From the NCBI RefSeq assembly GCF_028737215.1, contig NZ_JAQZAM010000012.1, positions 62,001 to 126,000 on the forward strand: a stretch of DNA of 64,000 nucleotides, given 5' to 3'. Origin of the DNA: Actinomycetospora chibensis (GTDB lineage Bacteria > Actinomycetota > Actinomycetes > Mycobacteriales > Pseudonocardiaceae). The notes below the pieces were generated by a model that was not told the DNA's origin, did no database searches, and saw only the letters and a list, made by a program, of their open reading frames with translations. A program made the position numbers and the translations under genes. Shown here piece by piece: positions 53,815-64,000 of this stretch (positions are counted from its first letter, which is position 1; each line of letters starts with the position of its first letter).

Positions 53815-54809
53815 CGCTCCCAGGGGGCCTTGCCGGGCCCGGGCGGGCCGCCCGCGGTGCCGCCGGGGCCGTCGCCGCCGGGACCGCGCCGGCGCAGGTA
53901 GCGCTCGAAGTCGGCCGCGATCTCCTCGCCGGAGGCCTCCTCGAGGTCGGTCTCGGCGTCGCCGGCCTCCTCGAGGGCCTTGACGTACTCGCGGACCTCG
54001 TCGTCCTCGTCGGCCATCTCCGAGACCGTGCGCTCCCACTTCTCGGCCTGCTCGGGCAGGCCGCCGAGCGGCACCTCGACGTCGAGGACCTCCTCGACGC
54101 GCTGCAGCAGGGCGATCGAGGCCTTCGGCGCGGGCGGCTGCGAGACGTAGTGCGGCACGGCGGCCCAGAACGAGATCGCGGGGATCCCGGCCTGGACGCA
54201 GGCGTCCTGGAGGACCCCGACGATCCCGGTGGGGCCCTGGTAGCGCGAGCGCTGCAGCCGGTAGCGGGCGGCCGACGCCTTGTCGAACGACGTGCCGGTG
54301 ACCGGGACGGGTCGGGTGTGGGGCGTGTCGGCGAGCAGGGCGCCGAGGGTGATCACCGTGCCGACGCCGAGCTCGCGCGCCCGGTCGATGATCTCCGCGC
54401 AGAAGGCGCGCCAGCGCATGTTCGGCTCGATGCCGCGCACGAGGATGAGGTCCTGCGCCGATCCCGGGGGCCGGCAGCGGGTCAGGCGGGTGGTGGGCCA
54501 GTCGATGGCGCGGCTGACCCCGTCGACCATCCGCGCGGTCGGCCGGGACACCTGGAAGTCGTAGTACTCGTCGGGATCGATCGCCGACAGTTCGGTGGCG
54601 TCCCAGTGCAGCGCGAGGTGCTCCACGGCCGTGCTCGCGGCGTCCCCGGCGTCGTTCCAGCCCTCGAACGCCGCCAGCATCACCGGCGCGTCGTCGCTGA
54701 TGGGGGCCGTTTCCGACGCGTCGTCGGGGTCCTCGAGCTGTTCCGTTCCCTCGGCCTCGTCGCTGGACACGGGCTCGTCGAGGTGGTCGTCGGACTCGGG
54801 CACCCGCAC
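53811..54809 (-). CDS. PAC2 family protein
   Basis: A 332-residue protein of the PAC2 (proteasome assembly chaperone 2) family (Rv2125 type). The core shows PVMLAAFEGWNDAGDAASTAVEHLALHWDATELSAIDPDEYYDFQVSRPTARMVDGVSR, DLILVRGIEPNMRWRAFCAEIIDRARELGVGTVITLGALLADTPHTRPVPVTGTS and a C-terminal coiled acidic segment. An acidic N-terminal extension of ~35 residues precedes it. Role in bacteria unknown. It is divergent from metH with 68 nt between. Confidence 0.92.
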   Translation of the reverse strand: MRVPESDDHLDEPVSSDEAEGTEQLEDPDDASETAPISDDAPVMLAAFEGWNDAGDAASTAVEHLALHWDATELSAIDPDEYYDFQVSRPTARMVDGVSRAIDWPTTRLTRCRPPGSAQDLILVRGIEPNMRWRAFCAEIIDRARELGVGTVITLGALLADTPHTRPVPVTGTSFDKASAARYRLQRSRYQGPTGIVGVLQDACVQAGIPAISFWAAVPHYVSQPPAPKASIALLQRVEEVLDVEVPLGGLPEQAEKWERTVSEMADEDDEVREYVKALEEAGDAETDLEEASGEEIAADFERYLRRRGPGGDGPGGTAGGPPGPGKAPWER

Positions 54810-54865
54810 AGCCTACGGGTCGTGACGAGGCTCGCAGTGCGTCCGGGACTGCTCGCCGATCACGT

Positions 54866-54871
54866 TACGAT
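54866..54871 (+). promoter_or_regulatory. -10 box, leaderless promoter of metH
   Basis: TACGAT ends 6 nt before ATG 54878. The whole gap to PAC2 is 68 nt, which leaves no room for a cobalamin riboswitch. Confidence 0.5.
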
Positions 54872-54877
54872 CGTGTG

Positions 54878-58429
<3,552 letters not shown>

Positions 58430-58525
58430 CCTCGCGGCACGCCGGTTCGACCCCTCGCACTCCTTCGTCGTGCGACGAGTCGACGTGCGGCGCCGCGTCC
58501 AGCCGATCCCGTAGAGGAGCTCCCC

Positions 58526-59227
58526 GTGAGGTTGCAGGCCGTCCTCTGGGACATGGACGGCACGCTGGTCGACACCGAGGGCCTCTGGTCGGTGACGATC
58601 CAGGAGCTCGCCGCGCACCACGGCGGCGAGCTGTCGACCGAGACCCGCGAGGAGCTGACGGGATCCAGCCTCGTCCGCACCGTGCGCGCGGTGCGGGCCG
58701 AGGTGGGCCTCGACCCGGACGACGACGACGGCGTGGCCACGGACGGCCGCTGGCTGACCGACCGCACCGCGGAGGTCTTCGGCCGCGGCGTCCCGTGGCG
58801 CCCCGGCGCCCGGGAGGCCCTCGCGATGGTGCGGGCCGCGGGGCTCCCGACGGCGCTCGTGACGAGCACCTACCGGGAGCTCACCGAGGTCGCGCTCGAC
58901 ACCATCGGCCGCGGGTTCTTCGACATCACGGTGTGCGGCGACGAGGTGCCGGCGACGAAGCCGGACCCGTCGCCCTACCGGCTGGCCACCGGAAAGCTGG
59001 GCGTCGACCCTCGCGCGAGCCTGGCCGTCGAGGACTCACCGACCGGCACACGCTCGGCCGTGGCGGCCGGCGCGACGGTGCTCGTCGTCCCCGCCGAGGT
59101 GCCCGTGCCGGCGGGGGAGCGCCGTGTCCTGCGCGAGAGCCTCGTCGGACTGACCCTCGACGACCTCCGGGACGCCCTCCGGAACGGGTCGGGGAGCGAC
59201 CACCGGTCGCGGGCCGTCGCACGCTGA
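58526..59227 (+). CDS. HAD family hydrolase
   Basis: A 233-residue haloacid-dehalogenase-type phosphatase. Motif I is DMDGTLVDTE, motif II is TALVTSTYRE, motif III KPDPSPY and motif IV VEDSPTG. It resembles the beta-phosphoglucomutase-like phosphatases; substrate unknown. GTG 58526 has GAGGAG 8 nt upstream. In this neighbourhood it often sits between metH and hisE in actinobacteria. Confidence 0.93.
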   Translation: MRLQAVLWDMDGTLVDTEGLWSVTIQELAAHHGGELSTETREELTGSSLVRTVRAVRAEVGLDPDDDDGVATDGRWLTDRTAEVFGRGVPWRPGAREALAMVRAAGLPTALVTSTYRELTEVALDTIGRGFFDITVCGDEVPATKPDPSPYRLATGKLGVDPRASLAVEDSPTGTRSAVAAGATVLVVPAEVPVPAGERRVLRESLVGLTLDDLRDALRNGSGSDHRSRAVAR

Positions 59228-59280
59228 GCGCTCCGTGACACGGTCGGCAGAGCGCCCCGGCTCGAAGGGACCAGCGCCGG

Positions 59281-59300
59281 GGTCGGTTTCCTCACCGACC
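59281..59300. terminator. GGTCGGT/ACCGACC hairpin after the HAD gene
   Basis: A 7-bp perfect stem with a 6-nt loop, 54 nt beyond the HAD stop. It is followed by GC-rich sequence with no T-tract. The remaining part of this 197-nt gap shows nothing else until the hisE promoter region. Confidence 0.5.
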
Positions 59301-59424
59301 GCCCGTTCGGCGCGCCGGGGGGCCCGGACGGCGCCCCGGACGAGCGGGGGACGAACAACCCGGGCGAACGAGGAGAATCCGGTGGTGTGCGACTCCCCGT
59401 CATGCCGTGCAACGATGGCTCGAC

Positions 59425-59688
59425 GTGAAGACGTTCGACGTGCTCTTCGACGAGCTCACGACCAAGGCGCGCGACCGGCCGGAGGGATCCGGCACCGTCG
59501 CGGCGCTGGACTCCGGGGTCCACGCCCAGGGCAAGAAGGTGCTCGAGGAGGCCGGTGAAGTGTGGATCGCCGCCGAGTACGAGACCGATGACAAGCTGGC
59601 CGAGGAGATCTCCCAGCTGCTCTATCGTGTCCAGGTGATCATGCTCGGGCGCGGTCTCACGCTCGACCAGGTCTACAAGCACCTGTAG
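59425..59688 (+). CDS. hisE: Phosphoribosyl-ATP diphosphatase
   Basis: An 87-residue HisE, the second step of histidine synthesis. The MazG-like helical fold shows [53 protein letters not shown], where the Glu set binds magnesium, and [28 protein letters not shown] 59425 is chosen for homology and the AACGAT hexamer 8 nt upstream; an in-frame GTG at 59407 adds six residues. hisG follows after 31 nt. Confidence 0.94.
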   Translation: MKTFDVLFDELTTKARDRPEGSGTVAALDSGVHAQGKKVLEEAGEVWIAAEYETDDKLAEEISQLLYRVQVIMLGRGLTLDQVYKHL

Positions 59689-59719
59689 TCGACACCCACA
59701 GGTGTCAGGAGGAGGAGCC

Positions 59720-60616
59720 GTGCTCCGCGTCGCCGTACCCAACAAGGGGTCCCTGTCCGAAGAGGCGTCCATGATGCTGCGCGACGCCGGCTACCGGCAA
59801 CGGACCGACAGCCGCGACCTGAGCCTCCACGACGAGGCCAACGGCGTCACGTTCTTCTACCTGCGCCCCAAGGACATCGCGACGTACGTGTCCGAGGGCC
59901 AGCTGCACCTCGGCATCACCGGGCACGACCTCACCGAGGAGTCCAGCGCCTCGGTGAACCAGCTGCTGCGGCTCGGCTTCGGGCACTCGAAGTTCCGCTA
60001 CGCCGCCCCGGCACGCAACGAGTGGACCGTGCAGGACCTCGCCGGCAAGCGGATCGCGACCTCGTATCCCCGGCTCGTGCGGGCGAACCTCGCCCAGCAG
60101 CGCATCGCGGCCAAGGACGTCATCCGCCTCGACGGCGCCGTCGAGATCTCGATCGAGCTGCAGGTGGCCGACGCGATCGCCGACGTCGTGAGTTCCGGGC
60201 GCACCCTGGCCCAGCACGGCCTGGTGGCGATCGGGGACCCGATCACGGAGTCCGAGGCCGTGATCATCGACCGCAACGCGAAGTTCGACCAGGCGCCGGA
60301 CACGGCGGACATCGAGCGTTCGAAGTCCCGCTTCGTCGAGCGGCTGCGCGGCGTGGTCTACGCCCGCCGCTACGTCATGCTCGACTACGACTGCCCGATC
60401 GACCTCAAGGAACGGGCGATCGAGCTGACCCCGGGCATCGAGTCGCCCACCGTCGCGCCGCTGTCGAACGAGAAGTTCGTCGCGGTCCGCTCCATGGTCG
60501 AGCGCAAGCGGGTCAACGACATCATGGACGAGCTCGCCGACCTCGGGGCCACGGGCATCGTGACCTCGTCGCTGCAGTCGTGCCGGGCCATCGGCGCCAC
60601 GAACGGCACACGCTGA
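59720..60616 (+). CDS. hisG: ATP phosphoribosyltransferase (long form)
   Basis: A 298-residue HisG, first enzyme of histidine synthesis. The catalytic domains open with LRVAVPNKGSLSEEASMMLRDAGY and include the PRPP loop region DAIADVVSSGRTLAQHGL. The C-terminal ~75 residues (GIESPTVAPLSNEKFVAVRSMVERKRVNDIMDELADLGATGIVTSSLQSCR) form the ACT-like histidine-binding regulatory domain. So it is the long, HisZ-independent, feedback-inhibited form. GTG 59720 lies 5-6 nt after a strong AGGAGGAGG site. Confidence 0.96.
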   Translation: MLRVAVPNKGSLSEEASMMLRDAGYRQRTDSRDLSLHDEANGVTFFYLRPKDIATYVSEGQLHLGITGHDLTEESSASVNQLLRLGFGHSKFRYAAPARNEWTVQDLAGKRIATSYPRLVRANLAQQRIAAKDVIRLDGAVEISIELQVADAIADVVSSGRTLAQHGLVAIGDPITESEAVIIDRNAKFDQAPDTADIERSKSRFVERLRGVVYARRYVMLDYDCPIDLKERAIELTPGIESPTVAPLSNEKFVAVRSMVERKRVNDIMDELADLGATGIVTSSLQSCRAIGATNGTR

Positions 60617-60631
60617 GGCCCGCGACGAGAG

Positions 60632-61438
60632 TCAGCGCGGCCTGACGGTCAGCGCCTGGGCGGCCCTCCCGACCCGCCCGTGCTCGTCGTGGAGCACCGA
60701 GAACGCCGTCCCCAGCCCCTCCGGCCCGATGACGCTGTCGGCGTCGAGCCCGATCCACTCGCCCCTCGGGGCGCGGTGGACGTGCAGCGTCAGGTCGGTG
60801 TTGACGAACAGCCAGTCGTTGAGGTCGAGCCGCGAGGCGGCGCCGTTGGTGGAGTCGGCCACCGAGGCGAGGCGCTGCCACGGGCTCGGCTCCTCGTCGT
60901 CGACGACCGGCACCAGCAGGCGGCCCCACGTCTGCCCGGGCCCGGACTCGCCGAGGTGCCCGGCGATCCAGCGCCACTCGAGCGCGTCGAGGTAGCCCGG
61001 CAGCCAGCCCTCGGGGGTGGGGATCACGCGGCCCTCGTCCGGACCGGGTATCGCCGGTCCGGGGTCCGTGGCCGCGGCGGACGTGTCGGTGACCGCCAGG
61101 CGCCAGCCCGCGGCGCGGGCCACCGCCCGACCGTCGGACGCGAGCTCCGCGGACACCAGCTCGATCGTGCGTCCGGGACGCTCCACGCGGGCGGACACGG
61201 TCAGCTCGCCCACCGGCACCCGCCCCAGGACCTCGACGGTCAGGCGCGAGAGCAGCACCTCCTCGCGGGGCTCGCAGTGCTCCAGCGCGCGGACCAGCAG
61301 CGCGCTCGGCGGGCCCATGTGCTGCGCCCCGGGGAACCAGGGGCCGGCCGTCGAGTCGGTCGCGAGCACGCGCTGGACCCCGGGCGGGTCGTCGGCCGCG
61401 GGCGTGAGCAGGCGGAAGAAGGGCTCGGTCGGGGTCAC
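60632..61438 (-). CDS. Thioesterase family protein (double hotdog, TesB-like)
   Basis: A 268-residue acyl-CoA thioesterase-like protein. The N-terminal hotdog shows PWFPGAQHMGPPSALLVRALEHCEP and LSRLTVEVLGRVPVGELTVSARVERPGRTIELVSAELASDGRAVARAAGWRL. The second hotdog has NDWLFVNTDLTLHVHRAPRGEWIGLDADSVIGPEGLGTAFSVLHDEHGRVGRAAQALTVRPR, with the Asp/Thr pattern of TesB. Substrate unknown. GTG 61438 begins at the family start. Confidence 0.9.
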   Translation of the reverse strand: MTPTEPFFRLLTPAADDPPGVQRVLATDSTAGPWFPGAQHMGPPSALLVRALEHCEPREEVLLSRLTVEVLGRVPVGELTVSARVERPGRTIELVSAELASDGRAVARAAGWRLAVTDTSAAATDPGPAIPGPDEGRVIPTPEGWLPGYLDALEWRWIAGHLGESGPGQTWGRLLVPVVDDEEPSPWQRLASVADSTNGAASRLDLNDWLFVNTDLTLHVHRAPRGEWIGLDADSVIGPEGLGTAFSVLHDEHGRVGRAAQALTVRPR

Positions 61439-61500
61439 GGGGGCTCTCCGGAGCGGGGTCGGGGGAGGGGAGCGGGAGCGGGGCCGGGGGTCGCTCCCGC

Positions 61501-61506
61501 TACGAT
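61501..61506 (+). promoter_or_regulatory. -10 box before the secreted protein gene
   Basis: TACGAT lies 29 nt before GTG 61536, giving a leader of about 22 nt with an aggggg ribosome site. Confidence 0.4.
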
Positions 61507-61535
61507 CATGGCCTGCCACCGACCAGGGGGACCGT

Positions 61536-62567
61536 GTGACGGGAGCCAGGACACGGGTCCTGCTGGCGGTGCTCACCGCCGCCATGGCCATCGCGGGCGT
61601 GCTGGTGGCGACGTCGCTGGGCGGGCTGGGCTCGGGGCCGGAACCCTATCGAGGGCCCTCGCGCGACCTCTACACGCATCCCTTCGCCTGGGACTCCGTC
61701 TGGAACCTCCCCCTGGCGCAGTCGGCGCAGTTCGCGCCGTTCAACACGCAGGCCCGCGACGTCTACCTGGACATCGAGAACATCAGCGTCGACCCGGCGT
61801 TCCCGGTGCGCGAGGCGGTGTCGCCCCGCACCCGGGTCGACGTGCACGTCGACCCGGGGCTGTCGGCCGACGGGTCGTACAACAACTGCTCGACCTTCCT
61901 CGCCGACACCCCGGACGCGGAGACGGTGGTGGCCGGGCAGCCGCTGCGCCTGCGCCCCGGCGGCGACCCGTCCTACGACGTCTCCTTCCCCGCGGTGCCG
62001 CTGCGCGGTGACGGCCGGCTCGGCTGCCACGGCGGCTCGAACCTCTCCGGGATCGGCGGCACCATCCGGGTCGGCGAGATGTCCAAGCCCGAGCCGCTCC
62101 GCCACCCACTGAAGATCAACCTCAACTGCGAGCTGAGCTGCAGCACCGCGCAGGAGGGGTACCGCTGGCCGGCCTTCCGGGCCGACGGGGCCTTCCAGGA
62201 CGTCTACCGCGGCCCGGACCCGCGCGTGAACATGGGGACGCTCATGGGGCTGCCCCCCGACGCCGACCTGAGCTGGATCACCGAGCCCGACACCCGCAAG
62301 ATCGCCGAGGCGTTCCGCGACTACGGCGCCTACGTCGTCGACGAGACGGGCGGCGAGCCCTCCAACGCCCTCAACGCCCAGGCCGGCGCGCAGGACGAGA
62401 TCCCCAACATCGACTCGCGGCAGATGGTGCGGCTGTTCACCTCGCTGAGCATCGTCACGAACAGCACGGAGGCCACCCCCGGGGGCGGGGCCCTGGGCAC
62501 CCCGCGCCGGGCGCCGTGCGCGCTGCCGTTCCCCGACGGCACCGGCGGGGCGCCACCCGGCTGCTGA
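61536..62567 (+). CDS. Secreted or membrane-anchored protein of unknown function
   Basis: A 343-residue protein. An N-terminal hydrophobic segment (RVLLAVLTAAMAIAGVLVATSLGG) acts as signal or anchor. The mature part shows YTHPFAWDSVWNLPLAQSAQF, CHGGSNLSGIGGTIRVGEM, PLRHPLKINLNCELSC, GYRWPAFRADG, NMGTLMGLPPD and IAEAFRDYGAYVVDETGG. I recall this set (SpxWN-like start, RHALKIN, GYRWPA, DYGAYV) from uncharacterised secreted bacterial proteins, without a known activity. Six Cys may form disulphides. GTG 61536 has a purine-rich site 5 nt upstream. Confidence 0.8.
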   Translation: MTGARTRVLLAVLTAAMAIAGVLVATSLGGLGSGPEPYRGPSRDLYTHPFAWDSVWNLPLAQSAQFAPFNTQARDVYLDIENISVDPAFPVREAVSPRTRVDVHVDPGLSADGSYNNCSTFLADTPDAETVVAGQPLRLRPGGDPSYDVSFPAVPLRGDGRLGCHGGSNLSGIGGTIRVGEMSKPEPLRHPLKINLNCELSCSTAQEGYRWPAFRADGAFQDVYRGPDPRVNMGTLMGLPPDADLSWITEPDTRKIAEAFRDYGAYVVDETGGEPSNALNAQAGAQDEIPNIDSRQMVRLFTSLSIVTNSTEATPGGGALGTPRRAPCALPFPDGTGGAPPGC

Positions 62568-62573
62568 TCCCCG

Positions 62574-64000
<1,427 letters not shown>

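Noticed and set aside
54810-54877. Cobalamin riboswitch upstream of metH
   Set aside because: The gap is 68 nt, far shorter than the motif, and the -10 box sits 6 nt before the start.

Overview
The window is a very GC-rich actinobacterial chromosome segment. The best fit is the Pseudonocardiaceae or close relatives. Evidence: an MshC mycothiol ligase, an EccB-type ESX protein, the actinobacteria-restricted families DUF3097, DUF5703, DUF3090, SCO1664, MSMEG_4193 and PAC2, many GTG starts, GTGA/ATGA stop-start overlaps, and many start codons lying 6-9 nt after a TANNNT -10 box, as expected of leaderless mRNAs. I see no phage, insertion sequence, rRNA or CRISPR. One tRNA is present (Leu, anticodon GAG).

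Layout. 1-10.5 kb: DUF3097, an NfeD-SPFH membrane pair, a Clostridia-type glutamyl-tRNA synthetase, an alpha/beta hydrolase, DUF3616, a succinate-semialdehyde dehydrogenase, a phytoene-desaturase-like flavoenzyme, a small Pro-rich lipoprotein and a TVP38 membrane protein. 10.5-20 kb: a YG/Q-rich membrane protein followed by the actinobacterial DUF4129-DUF4350-MoxR-DUF58 gene string; SpoIIM and RDD lie on the far side of a convergent AraC-VOC cassette. 20-30 kb: CopD/CtaG fusion, MFS, GNAT, threonine deaminase, then a two-component system beside a Tat-exported multicopper oxidase and its overlapping 4-TM partner. 30-38.8 kb: HtpG, LLM oxidoreductase, MOSC, nuclease-fold membrane protein, VOC, tRNA-Leu, M20 peptidase, quinone oxidoreductase, DUF5703 and an aldo/keto reductase.

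38.8-64 kb is the most conserved part. It matches, in content and roughly in order, the mycobacterial uppP - phosphomutase - DUF3090 - SCO1664 - mshC - PAC2 - metH - hisE - hisG - RecB-like - trmI neighbourhood (from memory of the M. tuberculosis Rv2118c-Rv2136c region). Here about 7.4 kb separates SCO1664 from mshC. This insert holds a metallo-hydrolase, a minisatellite with a possible MFS remnant, a BadH-like dehydrogenase plus enoyl-CoA hydratase, a sortase-fold protein lacking the catalytic residues, and an AAA-VWA pair.

The strongest candidate for an undescribed system is the kinase-like (SCO1664), phosphatase-like (MSMEG_4193) and zinc-knuckle (DUF3090) module beside uppP and in the same conserved neighbourhood as mycothiol synthesis. 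At the DNA level there are several families of intergenic palindromes. In one of them the stop codon of the upstream gene sits inside the hairpin arm.
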